Origin: Deinandra increscens subsp. villosa
Taxonomy: Eukaryota > Streptophyta > Magnoliopsida > Asterales > Asteraceae
Assembly: GCA_039602395.1 (NCBI GenBank)
Contig: JBCNJP010000038.1
Location: 62,001-126,000 of the forward strand
Direction of reading: 5' to 3'
Length of the DNA stretch: 64,000 bases
Shown: positions 20,759 to 31,388 of the stretch, piece by piece
How positions within the stretch are numbered: position 1 is the first letter of the stretch
Layout: every line of letters begins with the position of its first letter
The notes under the pieces: model-generated
Databases searched by the model: none
The model's input: only the letters and a program-made list of their open reading frames with translations
Told to the model about the DNA's origin: nothing
Program-made: the position numbers and the translations under genes

Positions 20759-21810
20759 AAGATCATTGCCTTGCATGAAAGGTAAAGACACGCCTCTCAA
20801 GAAGAAGGCAACGCGATGTCTTTCTCTAGAAAGACCAATAAAATCACCAAAGTTCTAAAAGAATGGTGAGAAGGACCTTCATTAGAAGAGTCCACTAAAA
20901 AGATACACTTCTGAAGGAAGGTATGTCAGGCCCTTCGAAGAAGGGTCACGTAATGAAAGAGCTTACAAAAGAAGCATATGAAGGTTCCTCTACGCATGAC
21001 ATTATAGCAGCACATTAGCTTTTAAAAGAAGGGGCAAGTGACCCTTCACGATGAAGCTAAGGTAGAACAAAAACTTAAAACATCACTTCAGGTGAAAAGC
21101 GCATGAAGCTCCTATATGAAGGACCTTCTATGATAGATTTAGAGCTTCGGGCCTAGGAATCTCAAACCAAAAAGACGTTACTTTTCGGAGATACTATTAT
21201 AAAAGGGCTTCACTTAAGGCCCCTAGTCAGGAGCCTTGTGGTTGCATCCACATTTTTAAAAGAAGGGGTTTTGCATAAGTATATGAGACTTATTAAGAAA
21301 TCTCTCACATCGAGTCGAAAGCCCATCATTAAGGCTACAAAAAGAAGTAGGCCTCAGGTGGGCCCAACATCACATTCCCCACTAAAAAAAATCCATCAAA
21401 ACTTTGTGGTCTTCGATAAAAGGCATGACACAAACAAGTTATGAATTATGACAAAAGGAGGTCAAAGTATGGTGTTATCACAATATAACCCATCGGACTA
21501 CTATAAGGACCGAAAAGGCCATGACCAAGGTCTTCGGTAGAAATCCTATGTAAAGAAAACATAGAAAATAATACATTCACAAAACACATAAGTTTTGATA
21601 AATGCAACCACACCTTTAAAGCTTCTTTAAGAAGACCTCATTTTAGGTAAAAGTGAATCCTTCGGGACAAGCACCCTTAGTGGGCTCGATCAGGGAAGGA
21701 AGCTCCAAAAATAACCTTCTGAAAAACGTTGGAAGGAGTGAAGTCAAAAGGATTATGTAGGATAGTTATAACTAGTGCATTGCATTTATCGCCTTGAGGC
21801 TCAAATACAA
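20759..21810 (+). other. LARD interior, 3' part
   Basis: Non-coding, rich in short CCTTCG/CGAAGG-type inverted repeats like those of the array. A 68-codon open frame at 21238-21444 has no recognisable domain. Confidence 0.65.
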
Positions 21811-21826
21811 AGGACTAGGGGGGACT
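21811..21826 (+). repeat. Second PPT-like sequence in the LARD
   Basis: AGGACTAGGGGGGACT is identical to the true PPT at 22231-22246 and is followed by TGATAGGATATCCCCC, which resembles the LTR start TGTTGGGATATACCCCC. It looks like a duplicated or vestigial PPT-LTR junction 420 bp upstream of the real one. Confidence 0.75.
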
Positions 21827-22230
21827 TGATAGGATATCCCCCTGCTAAAGAAAGTCCTTCCAATCATGGATGGCGAAGGCCTCCAGAAAAGGCTTATGAG
21901 AGAAGCTGAAGCTCGAATGCTCAAAAGCTATAAAGGGCCACTTAATGACTTGGGCGATACCGAAGCCCAAATATGAAGGCCCAAAAAATATCGAAAGATT
22001 CCGAAGGACTTCGGGAATGGACTGACATTAAATAAACAACTAAGTCCTTCAGGAAGGACCTTCGCAAAGGGGAACAAACTTGTAGGTCTCGTAGCAAATG
22101 CTTATAGACTGAGTATTAAGGGCAAAGCCTTTTTGAGAGAAAGATCTCCATAGACAGAAGAACAAAAAATGCTTGAGCTGGGACCTTTTTACTTAGTCCA
22201 ATGCTTTCTTCACCTTGATCCTCGAAAGCA

Positions 22231-22865
22231 AGGACTAGGGGGGACTTGTTGGGATATACCCCCAAATGGCCTCCTCGAAGCCCTATGCCTTGGATAAGGG
22301 CCAAGGACCCCTATAAGGGGGTCACCCAGGCATAAGGGGCAGACCTTCTTGGTAAAATGGATAAAGCATATATGTCGAATATCTAGCAGACACGAAGTAC
22401 ATGTTCGTACTGTAAGGACGATGTAACATGTTAACTTAGTCACTAAGTAAGTGACCCGTGCCCCTTCGTCGGAGCCCTTCGCCCCTCGTCGTTACGTGCC
22501 CCTTCGTCGCAGTACTTGCCCCTTCGTCAGAATACTTGGCCATGATTAAAGCTTAACCACTAAGCTAACAGCTAGGCAGTGACAGCTCATGGACAGCTAA
22601 GGAGGATATTCCCTATAAATAGGAGACATCCTCCACTCTTCAAATCAAGTTGGATGATGGGTGAGAAAACTCCATCTCTCTCTCTACACTCCCCAAGACC
22701 TTCTCCTGCATACACACACATATGCACAGAGGAGACCCAACAATGGCAATGATGGAAACGGAACGGAATAAGTTCATACGGATCTGAGCTGGAGGCTCTC
22801 TTCCCTCCACACACACACACTTGTCGCTACCGGAATACCACCCCCCGGGATTCTGGGACGCAACA
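22231..22865 (+). mobile_element. LARD PPT and 3' LTR
   Basis: PPT AGGACTAGGGGGGACT at 22231-22246; LTR 22247-22865 (619 bp). It matches the 5' LTR apart from point differences and 22 extra bp in the CCCTTCGYCC-type minisatellite near 22460. It ends GGGACGCAACA, followed by the target duplication ATTTG. Confidence 0.94.
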
Positions 22866-25400
22866 ATTTGCAACATGGAGTAAGTGCTCATCAGGAAAAG
22901 TTTCATTAATCATGAATTCATCATCTTCAGCCTCAATGTAGGGCAATCAGGAAAAATGGTCTGCCACCACATTCTCACTCCCCTTCTTGTCTCTAATTTC
23001 AAAATTGAATTTCTCCAAAAATAGGATCCACTGAATTAACCTCGGCTTGGCATCCTTCTTCTCCATCAAGTATCAGACTGCGCTGTGGTCCGAGTACACT
23101 ATCACCTTGCTCCCTTAAATGTATGACCTAAACTTAGCAAGAGCAAACATAACTGCAAGTAACTCTTTTTCAGTAGTAGTATAATTCAATTGAGCCCCAT
23201 CAAGATTCTTACTTGCATAATAAATTACTACTGGTTTCTTATCTACCCGCTGACCCAGTAAACGCCGCAACTGCATAATCAGATGCATCACACATAATTT
23301 CAAATGGCATGGACCAATCTGGTGCTTGCAAAACCGGTGCTTTAATTGATTTATTTTTCAAAGTATTAAAAGCAGTTAAACACTCATCATTAATATCAAA
23401 GACTCTATCTTTCAAAAGCAGTTGCAAAGAGGTATTGTAATTTTACTAAAATCTTTGATATACCTCATATAGAAATTGACATGATCCAAAATTTCCCTTA
23501 TACCCTTAACATTCGTGGGAGGAGGTAGAGTCGAAATTACTTTGATTTTCGACCTAATGACCCCAATCCCATGACTTGACACAACGTGTCCCAACACGAT
23601 CCCCTCTTGAACCATAAAATAACTATTTTCCCAACTTAACACCAAACTAGTTTCTATGCATCGCTTTAAGACTTGGGTTAGTTGGTTTAAACATGATTCA
23701 AAAGATGTACCAAACATTGAAAAATATTCCATGAAATTTCAAGTGAATCTCTAACCATGTCTGAAAAAATAGTCATCATACATCTTTGAAAAATGGCTAA
23801 GGCATTGCACAACCCAAATGATATTCTCCTAAAATCAAAAGTACCACAGGGATAAGTAAATGTGGTCTTTTTTTATTCATCAGGGTGGATAGCAATCTGG
23901 TTATACGCCGAGTAACCATCTAGAAAACAATAAAATTTTTGACCGGACAATTTTTCAATGATTTGGTCTATGAAAGATAGAGGAAAATGGTCTTTGGAAG
24001 TTGCAGAATTCAACTTTCTGTAATCTACGCAAATATGCCACCCAGTTACCGGTTGGGTGGCAATTTCCTCACATTTCTCGTTCCTAACTATTTGAATACC
24101 TGCTTTTTAGGAACCGTTTGTGTTGGACTTACCCATGTGCTGTCTGAAATTGGGTAAATAGTACATGCATCCAACCGCTTCAATACCTCCTTCACAACTT
24201 CCTGTATGTTCGGATTGAGACTCCATTGCGTATCTCTTGCGGGTTTTGCACCCTCTTCGGTAATGATCTTGTGCGTCACAATCGACGGGCTAATTCCCTT
24301 CAAATTCACGATCGTCCATCCAATCGCAGCCCTATGCTTCACCAAACTTCCATCAAAGCTTCTTCTTGTTCCTTAGTTAAACCTGCGGAAATAATAACAA
24401 GAAGAGTATTATTTTCACCAACAAAACCGTATTTCAAATGTTTTGGCAATTCTTTTAATTCTAAAGACGGTGGTGATTCAAGTGAAGGTTTGAGTTGTGA
24501 ATCTATATGCTTTGGTAGACTCTCCACTTGAATGGACCAAGGAGGTCTTTACACCCTCACTGCCATCAACTCCTGAATCTCATCTTCAACTTCCAGCTCC
24601 TTGACCAAACCTGCATAATTCTTGCCAAACAAAGCACATTCCTCAGGGGTCTCGTCCTCCTTATTTTAAGCAAAAATTGGAGGCACAAGACCATCGAAAA
24701 CGCCCGCTCGAAAGAATTTATCATCATCCCGAGGGTTAGAAACATCCACAAAAGCACTTAACTTCATTTTCCGGTTCCCAAATGTCATGTCAATGGTACC
24801 CGACCAACAATCGATTTGTGAATGACTCGTAGCTAAGAAAGGTCGACCCAAAATTACCATTAATTGTGCAGTTTTATTTTTCAATTGAGACATAATCTAA
24901 AACCAGAAAATCAACCGGATAGTAAAATTCGTTGACCTTGACAATAACATCCGATAAAAATCCCTAGGTTAGTTTAGGGGTTAAGTCAGCCAAAATCACA
25001 ATGGGATCGGTTTTTTTTCAATGGTCCAAAATCGTACTGGTCGTACAAGCTCCCCGGAAGAATACTCACACTTGCTTCAAGATCCAATAAGGCACGTGTC
25101 ATCTGAAAATCGCCAACTTGTATTGAAATCATTGGTGCCCCTGGATCTTTCAGTTTCTTAGGCAAAACCCCTAAAATTATGGCACTCACATCTGCTGTTG
25201 CATTATGTTGTTTAGGAAATTTATAATTTCATTTTTGAGTGCACATATCTTTCAGGTATTTCGCATAAGCTGGAATTTGTTTTATGACATCTAAAATGGG
25301 AAGATTGATTTTAACTTGTTTTCAAAATTTTTCACATTTCTTCTTATTGTGGGCCCCTTTTATTTACCACCCTATTTTGATTTGGTTCAATTTAGGCTTT

Positions 25401-25573
25401 AGTAAATGGCACCAACTTTTCTATTTGTTCAGTTAATTATTCCTCTATCACCCTATTTTTCGATTCTTGAAAAGTTACTTTTTTAGTTTCCTAGAGCTAC
25501 TAGATTCGGTTTCAACTAATTTTTGAACTGTTTTGGGTTGGTCGTTTTTCGACTCTTCTTCACTATCACTTAC
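25401..25573 (-). other. Degenerate gag-pol junction of Athila copy A
   Basis: The sequence is continuous with gag and pol but too broken by stops to give a readable frame. The equivalent region in copy B is 57561-57741. Confidence 0.5.
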
Positions 25574-27781
25574 CTATTCCTCCACCACCCCATCAACTTG
25601 TGGTGAAGGTGCCCCCACCTTATTATCTACCAACTTACCTAAGCACAAAGTGGTGATCTTGTTGATTGACACATGTCTGGTTTGTTTAGAAGTGGATGCT
25701 TGATGTTGTGGGTTGATGTTTGTGCCACTAGGTAACTTACCTTGATCCCGTCGTGATATACGATCAGCTAGTTGACCGGCTTGCCTTTCCAATGCGTCCA
25801 CCTACTTGTTCCGAATCTCTATTTCCTTCTTGAATTCCCGCATTTCGTTAAGGGTGTCGTCATGTTTCTTATACATCCCTTTAAGAGCCTCCATCATGGT
25901 GGTGAGCTGTGCACTAATTCCAGCTTTTTGATTTCGTTGTTGTTGCTAATTTTTCCTCTGTTACTGATTTCCTCCTTGGTTGTATGTGTTCCTTTGATAT
26001 CACCCTTTATTATATCATGCTTGTCGGCCTTGATATTGCGTTTGAGCTCCACCATGCACATTAGAACTTTGTAAATCAGGATACAATTGATTACTAGCAT
26101 TACCATACCTGAAAAGTTGATGATTGCGAAGGCCGGAGTGATAAGTGTTGGAGTTCATATCATAAGGCTTTTGTTGCACGTAGCTCACATCTTCAACCTT
26201 CTTGACCATCGTGGGACAATAATCTGCTTGATGGCCTAACTCTCCACACGCTATGCATACCGAAAATTGCCCGCTTTCTTTGACCTTTTCAGGTGCTCCA
26301 CCCAACTTCATCTAAGCCACCTGTTTCCCTAAAAACAAAATTTCCTTTTTGAGCTTCTATATTCTTTCTTTCGCCTCGTAATCAACCGCTTTTACCGATG
26401 TGGACCACGATCTTCTATCATTTTGGGCAAGCCTCTTTGAAGTGGCACTCATTCATTCCATGTGCCCCCAATCTTCTACTTCACTATTCGTCAGGAAAGT
26501 ACCATTATGAATCGAATTGAGATCCCTCACATCTGCTTCCAACATCCCATCATAGAAGGACTTGATCAATCCCAAGTCTGTATTCCCTGATGCGGGCACT
26601 TCCTCAAAATGTCTTTCAATTTATTAAAAATCTTCATGGAAGGGTTCACTTGAATGTTGTTGGAATGAGCGTATTGCTTCCTTAGCTTCACTAGTCTTTC
26701 TCATGGGATAATATTCTTTTAAGAAGGCTTCTTGCAATTGATCCCATGTGTAAATACTCCCCACAGGCAAACTATCAAACCAATGTCTTGCCCGATCTTT
26801 CAATGTGAACTAGAAGAGCATCAACTTAACATCTTCTGCTATAAACCTCGTGGCCCCAATCGTGACACAAATCGACTTAAACGAATGTAGATAAAGGTAG
26901 GGCTCCTTTGTCCATTTCCCAAAGAATTCGGGTAGATGTCCCAAATATTGATGTCTAACCTCAAATGCCCTACTGTGTGCCCTGATTAGTGAAACTACTG
27001 CTGACGAGCTTGGCATTATGACCAGCCTAAAGTGGCTTGCTACCATTTTGGACCGGTGTATTTACTACCACCCTCGGGTTGCCCTGTTATTATTTGGATT
27101 GAATTGTGGGACACCACGCGACGGTTGATTTCATTGAACATTAGGGGTCGCCATACGAGGTGGTGCTTGTGGCTAATTTTTTGGGACTGCATTCTGCACC
27201 CCAACCCCTTGGTTATCCTCATACCATTCCCCATTCCATTGTTCTTCATCTCTCTGCCAATCCTCTTCAACACCATAACCATCTGCTCCATACCCATACC
27301 CTTGTTGATTGTACAACGGATTCTGTTATATAATTGGTGGTTGGTTTGCACAGTAGAACTGCTATGGTGGGGGTTGCTGATAGTTTGGTTGTGGTGGAGG
27401 TTGTTGTGGAGCTTGGCGAAATATAGGTTGTCATTGCGGTGGAATCGGTTGCCTTCTGTGGTAACGAAGGTCTTGCACCTCATGATGGGATGGTTGAGAC
27501 GAATGGTGGGACCTCAGGTGCCCCTCTCGAAGGTTGTCAAGGTTGGGTAGTGGTCGTTGGTGGAAGATTGGTGCATCATATTGTGGTAGTGGGTTTTGCG
27601 TTTGAAATTGTGGTTCTTGTGGGTTTTGTAAGTTTAGATCATTTTGCGGTGGAATGGGTGGATGCTATTGATTATTTATGGCTCTTCTCTGTCTCTGTCT
27701 GCCAAGATTCTGCCGAGCTTTTCTTTCAACCTCTGGATCGTAAACTAGCGGTGATGATTTACGGGAATACCGCGTATGCAT
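25574..27781 (-). pseudogene. Athila copy A gag
   Basis: The frame begins with Met at 27781 (MHTRYSRKSSPLVYDPEVER). Core gag sequence lies at about 26950-26790 (HLPEFFGKWTKEPYLYLHSF, then FTLKDRARHWFDSLPVGSI). The zinc knuckle CIACGELGHQADYC (CX2CX4HX4C) is at about 26260-26220. A C-terminal linker ALERQAGQLADRISRR lies near 25790. Lesions include a TAG in the N-terminal Gln-rich stretch, a TAG between LMLF and FTLKDR that copy B shares, and frameshifts in the Pro/Gln-rich part. Open frames on the opposite strand in this region are shadows. Confidence 0.9.
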
Positions 27782-28116
27782 GCAATTTCACCTAAAACCT
27801 GCAAAATTGGCCACAAACAAGCAAACCAATTACGTAGCACTGCTCTAGGGAATGAAAATAATGCAACGGAACAGAAAATTTGCAAACTTTGGAGGCCAAA
27901 ATTAAAAAAAAAATTCTACGAAAAATAGGGATAGGCGTACCGCCCTGATTGTAATTTCAACTAGGGCATCCTGCCCTAAAGGATTTTTAGTTCCAGAAAT
28001 TTAAATGACAGAAATTAAAGATGCTATTTTTGGGTTCTTTTTTTTGGAATTTTTAAAAGGTGATGAAACTTGCAAATAAACTAAAAATTCAACAATAAAA
28101 AAGCGCACTTTTTCTT
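27782..28116 (-). other. Athila copy A 5' leader
   Basis: This region lies between the PBS and the gag start and is non-coding. It contains a dyad-motif variant AGGCGTACCGCCC near 27934-27946 and a decayed one near 27964. In copy B the equivalents are AGGCGTACCGCCC at 60105-60117 and an exact motif at 60136-60148. Confidence 0.75.
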
Positions 28117-28129
28117 AGCAACGGCACCA
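28117..28129 (-). promoter_or_regulatory. Athila copy A primer-binding site
   Basis: The minus strand reads TGGTGCCGTTGCT three bases inside the LTR. Copy B (60288-60300) reads TGGCGCCGTTGCC, which is complementary to the 3' end of plant tRNA-Asp, the primer used by Athila elements. Copy A therefore has two substitutions. Confidence 0.88.
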
Positions 28130-28132
28130 ATT

Positions 28133-29243
28133 TGATAACGGTTGTCGAGGACGTTACAAGTACCTAAACTCAAACAAGTAGTAGGGTAAGTTAAGGGTTA
28201 TCGATCCAAGAGAATATATGGTTATTAACTAGCTGAATACGGTTAATTAATTAACTACTGAGTTAAACTAAATTGCCTCTTAGCTCTTGATTGATTGGAA
28301 ATGAACTAATTACCAATCGACTAAGTTACTAATGCTTGATTTTAAAACGAAACCCTTATGTGAACTAAAGGCAACCACTTTAGGATCCTGGATTGCTATC
28401 TATCTGAATTCAATCACCTGACTGCTAATACTACATAGACATAGTCCCATATTGCCTAGTCAACCTAATGACCTAGCCCTTATGTTGGCTGCTAATTTCC
28501 TGGCACAAGGAAAGTCTAAAATATGACAGTTTACTACAACCAGACTAAGTGATTAGTTAATCTAATGAGTTGGGCATGTGGGTGCTTGACAGTTGCAAGG
28601 AAAACCGGAACAACTAGTAATCAAATAATAAAAATCAGAATAGAATAACAAGTTGTTCACCAAAAGTTGTTACAAGAAAGTTAGCCGGACATGGCTAAAG
28701 TCGAAAACATGAAAAGTCTTGAAATTGACATCAAAAATCCTAATCAACTGCTTAAAAACTTCAACCGAATGCTTGAAAGCTCTAGCAATACATCTAAAAA
28801 CCTCTCTGGACGGAAAAAGTGGGAGAAGAAAAAAAATTCACAACCCGAAAGTATTTATAACAAAACCATAAAAATTCTTATGCGACCTAGTTTGGGCGTA
28901 CCACCCAACTCAATACACAAATCTGGTCGTATCGCCCGAGTCTTCTAATCCGGATTCCTTCTCAGCTTTAGGGTGTACCGCCCTTGCTTCTATCAAATCC
29001 TGGGCGTACCGCCCCAATCTCAAACTCAGAAACTTGAATCTTTTTCTTTTTCTTGATTTTTCCGCTCCGCTCCCATGATCGACCAACTTATCCTCTAAAC
29101 TCCATAAATCCTTAGATTTGATCAATTCAGCTTCAATTACCTCACAATACAAATCATCGGGAAATGTAATGAAATCCAACTGATAATATTAATAAAAATA
29201 AACAACTAAGAACATATATGCATGACAAATTGGACTCACATCA
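28133..29243 (-). mobile_element. Athila copy A 5' LTR
   Basis: A 1111-bp LTR from TGATAACGG to GGACTCACATCA, followed by the target duplication GGTCG (29244-29248). A minus-strand TATA box lies at 28852-28859. The dyad motif is exact at 29002-29014, with a near copy GGGCGTACCACCC at 28894-28906 and two more between. Confidence 0.94.
28852..28859 (-). promoter_or_regulatory. TATA box of the Athila 5' LTR (copy A)
   Basis: The minus strand reads TATAAATA in the context TTATAAATACTTTCGG. It is conserved at 13221-13228, 48126-48133 and 61024-61031, which places the transcript start in the middle of the LTR just before the dyad-motif cluster. Confidence 0.72.
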
Positions 29244-29384
29244 GGTCGCCAGAGATCCCGATTTCATAAACGGAATTATCGCTAACCTTTGTTGAGTTGA
29301 ATATGAGAAAACCATCTCCGCCGTATTTCATTTAGGATTTTAGGTTTTTGTAAACTTTTAATATTTAAATAAGCTAATTAGAGA

Positions 29385-29609
29385 AATAGTGCCCATGTTT
29401 TTAAAAACTTATTAATTTACATAACATGTCCTAAATGTATAAAATAACTAAAATGCTCCTTGAGTTAACATAAAATATAACCCCGTTAGTCAAAGGGACT
29501 CAAATGGTTAAAGATTTCAAACGTCAGAGTGCGAGATGAAAATTTTGAAACTTTTGGACTCAAGTAGAAAAAGCCACCAAATCTCAGGGACGCAAATCGT
29601 AATTAACTC
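29385..29609. repeat. Right arm of the inverted-arm element, copy A
   Basis: A diverged reverse complement of 1081-1325, ending GTAATTAACTC. Together with 29249-29384 it is the right half of the element that the Athila insertion split. Confidence 0.55.
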
Positions 29610-29902
29610 TTTTTTTAAAAGAAAATTTACACCATAAAAACAAACTTTTTTTATCTTTAAAACGCGTACGATGTTGCTATATATAAAACTAAATATTACT
29701 CTTTCGATTTCCTAGTGCGTTATTGCGTTATTGCGTCATTGTGTCATTGAGTTAAAACATAAAACACAATGATAAATACATATTATACAATGACCTGAAA
29801 CTTAACACCTAATGATCTAAAAATAAGACACAAGAACAGGTATTACACACAATGATAAATACATATTATACAATGAACTGAAACATAAGACACAATGATA
29901 CC
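29610..29902. other. A/T-rich spacer with a direct repeat
   Basis: Non-coding. ACACAATGATAAATACATAT plus TATACAATGA occurs at about 29765 and again at about 29849. The end of this repeat family (ACACAATGATACC) was the target of the SINE insertion. Confidence 0.65.
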
Positions 29903-30160
29903 GCAACTTCCATTGTGGTGTAGTGGTAGGAAGCTTGTGTTCTCTACTTGAGACATAGGTTTGATTCTTACGGGCAACACATTGGAAGGGGCATTGGCGA
30001 TGAGGGGAGACTTTGGGCTGAAGGGTCACAAGTTTGATCCCTAAGCTCCCGAGTTTTATCACCCGGCCGCTCGCGGAGGTGGATTTTCCCTGGAATGAGC
30101 TCAACTGATGTAAATAGTCCCCGAGTTTTCCAGGACACTCGTTGATCGTTCAAAAAAGAC
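29903..30160 (+). mobile_element. tRNA-derived SINE, copy A
   Basis: A 258-bp element bounded by the 13-bp target duplication ACACAATGATACC at 29890-29902 and 30161-30173. A pol III A box (TGGTGTAGTGGTAGG, 29916-29930) and B box (GGTTTGATTCT, 29958-29968) have the expected spacing near the 5' end. The 3' end is CGTTCAAAAAAGAC. A second B-box-like sequence, AAGTTTGATCCC, lies at about 30029-30040, so the body may be dimeric. Open frames across it on the minus strand have no meaning. The copy-B equivalent is 62070-62328. Confidence 0.9.
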
Positions 30161-30231
30161 ACACAATGATACCATTATTGGCGAACAATTAATGCATAAA
30201 CTTTCGTAAATTGTGAACTCTCGTCGTGTAA

Positions 30232-30691
30232 GGCTGTGTTTGGCGCACTAGCTGAAAAGCTAGCTGCTAGCTGATAAGCTAGCTGTTAGCTGATAAGCTA
30301 GCTGACAAGCTAGCTGCTAGCTGATAAGCTAGCTGCTAGATGATAAATTATAAGATAGCTGATAAAAAATAACGTTTGGTAAAAACTAGCTGATAAACTA
30401 GCTTAAAAATATAAAATGACATAAAAGTACATGTCATAAATGTAAATAAATATATTTATTTATAAGTTAGGGAAGGGTAAAATTGGAAATATTATAAAAG
30501 CTAGTTGAAAAGCTACTCCAACTAGCTTTTCAAAAGCTAGCTTATAAGCTAGCTTAAAAGCTAGCTTTTTGACGTTACCAAACGGGGCTTTTAAAAAAAG
30601 CTAGCTTATTAAAGAAGCCCCATTTGGTAACGTCAAAAAGCTAGCTGATAAGCTAGCTTATAAGCTAGCTTATGGCGCACCAAACACAGCC
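30232..30691. mobile_element. 460-bp MITE (PIF/Harbinger, Tourist-like) with TAA duplication
   Basis: Inverted ends GGCTGTGTTTGG..CCAAACACAGCC are flanked by TAA at 30229-30231 and 30692-30694. Copy B keeps the empty site (GTAAATATAATG near 62396), so the insertion is certain. The interior is built of CTAGCTGATAAGCTAGCT repeats on both arms, and contains a second inverted pair, GACGTTACCAAACGGGGCTT at about 30571-30590 with its complement at about 30617-30637. It would form a very stable foldback. There is no coding capacity. Confidence 0.95.
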
Positions 30692-30772
30692 TAAATATAA
30701 TGAAGGAAAAAGCTCTTTTATTTATCTTGAAAGTTGAATCCTCTAGTACATTAATATACAAGGCATGCACCT

Positions 30773-31388
30773 TGAAGAAACTAAAAACCAACTCCTTTCT
30801 TGGTTGAGTGGATATTAGTTTCTTAGATCTTCGAGTGAGCCGTTGACGTTAACTGAGAAGAATGTACCTACACACTTGGAAATAAACACGTTAGGGCGTT
30901 ACGAGGTGAGCCGGAGAGGGTCCCTCGTATCGGCCCTCCGGCGTGAGAATCAGTGATCGGATTAGAGAAATGATATGCAGGTGAAAAACGGCGATTGAGA
31001 TTGTACCTCTTAAATGAACCCTTGACTTACTATTTATAGGCCAGTGATTAGGGTTTCTTTTGAGGCTGGTGACGTCAGCGCGTGCATGGCACGGCGCGTG
31101 GGAGGTCTTTCCAGGTGCTTCTCCGTTCCACATGTCATCTTATCATTGGTCAGGGACCACATGCAAGAATGTTGGTTTGTTGGAGTGGGGGCCACTCCTT
31201 GGTGGGGAATTGAATACCCTAACGGCTTGTACAGGGCTCATGTGCCATTCGCATGTGTGATGGTTGCGATTGCTTTATTTCCAAGCTTTGACTATGTGTG
31301 GGCTGATTCAATCTTGAATATACTTGTTGGGCTCAATTTAAGTTGGAGCTTGGACCCACGAGGATAGATTTAGTATCTATCCTCTTCA
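30773..31388 (-). mobile_element. Tat 3' LTR (left)
   Basis: A 616-bp LTR from TGAAGAAACT to ATCCTCTTCA. The adjacent interior on the minus strand reads GCACAGGACTAGGGAAGACT, the PPT, close to that of the LARD. A minus-strand TATA box is at 31031-31038. Confidence 0.94.

Larger units (their letters stand above)
16179..22865 (+). mobile_element. Non-autonomous Tat-like LTR element (LARD type), no coding capacity
   Basis: LTRs 16179-16775 and 22247-22865 (TGTTGGG..GCAACA) enclose 5.5 kb with a PBS at 16777 and a PPT at 22231-22246 but no gag or pol. Target duplication: GTTTG at 16174-16178 and ATTTG at 22866-22870 (one mismatch; the empty site in copy B near 55035 and 50168 reads GATTTGC). It lies inside Athila pol in the opposite orientation. 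The interior is dominated by tandem repeats and short hairpins. Both its PBS (TGGCGCCATCCG) and its PPT match the nearby Tat element (30773-42512), suggesting mobilisation by Tat enzymes. Confidence 0.93.
15460..25400 (-). pseudogene. Athila copy A pol, split by a Tat-like element
   Basis: Sense order from the right: protease near 24986-25190 (LLDLEASVSILP for the usual DLGAS), VILGRPFLATSHSQIDC at about 24830, RT from 24345 (RAAIGWTI, IYPISDSTWVSP), the catalytic site near 23732 reading FMEYFSMFG where Athila has FMDDFSVFG, then VQEGIVLGHVVSSHGI, RNase H with MCDASDYAV and TTEKELLAV at about 23300-23180, and the tether up to HVAN. The Tat-like insertion occupies 16179-22865. Pol then resumes at LPWYANIVNYL (16178) with GGHFSG, a deletion of the integrase core, and a C-terminal part KDWSTKLNDVLRAYHTAYKT at about 15740. 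Multiple stops and frameshifts occur throughout. Confidence 0.92.
2066..29243 (-). mobile_element. Athila-type Ty3/gypsy retrotransposon, copy A, with nested insertions
   Basis: A minus-strand LTR retrotransposon: 5' LTR 28133-29243, PBS 28117-28129, gag 25574-27781, pol 15460-25400, a non-coding 3' region 13684-15459, and a 3' LTR made of 2066-2093 plus 12538-13683. The target duplication GGTCG flanks both ends. Nested in it are a Copia element (2094-12532) in the 3' LTR and a Tat-like element (16179-22865) inside pol. The primer site matches tRNA-Asp (TGGCGCCGTTGCC in the better-preserved copy B), and the pol motifs match the Athila lineage. Coding regions carry many stops, so it is non-autonomous today. 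Confidence 0.93.

Noticed and set aside
27040..27483. Minus-strand frame rich in His, Asn and Met
   Set aside because: It is an out-of-frame reading of gag. The frame with YDPEVER and the Pro/Gln repeat is the real one.
27032..27795. Long plus-strand frames opposite Athila gag
   Set aside because: They are antisense shadows of the Pro/Gln-rich gag coding region, with no domain of their own. The same applies to 59209-59964.
29903..30000. Possible tRNA gene
   Set aside because: A and B boxes are present but no cloverleaf is complete, and the 13-bp target duplications show a SINE.
30891..31367. Open frames inside the Tat LTRs on both strands
   Set aside because: They recur in the other LTR (41964-42491) as LTR sequence and have no domain; the region carries promoter signals instead.
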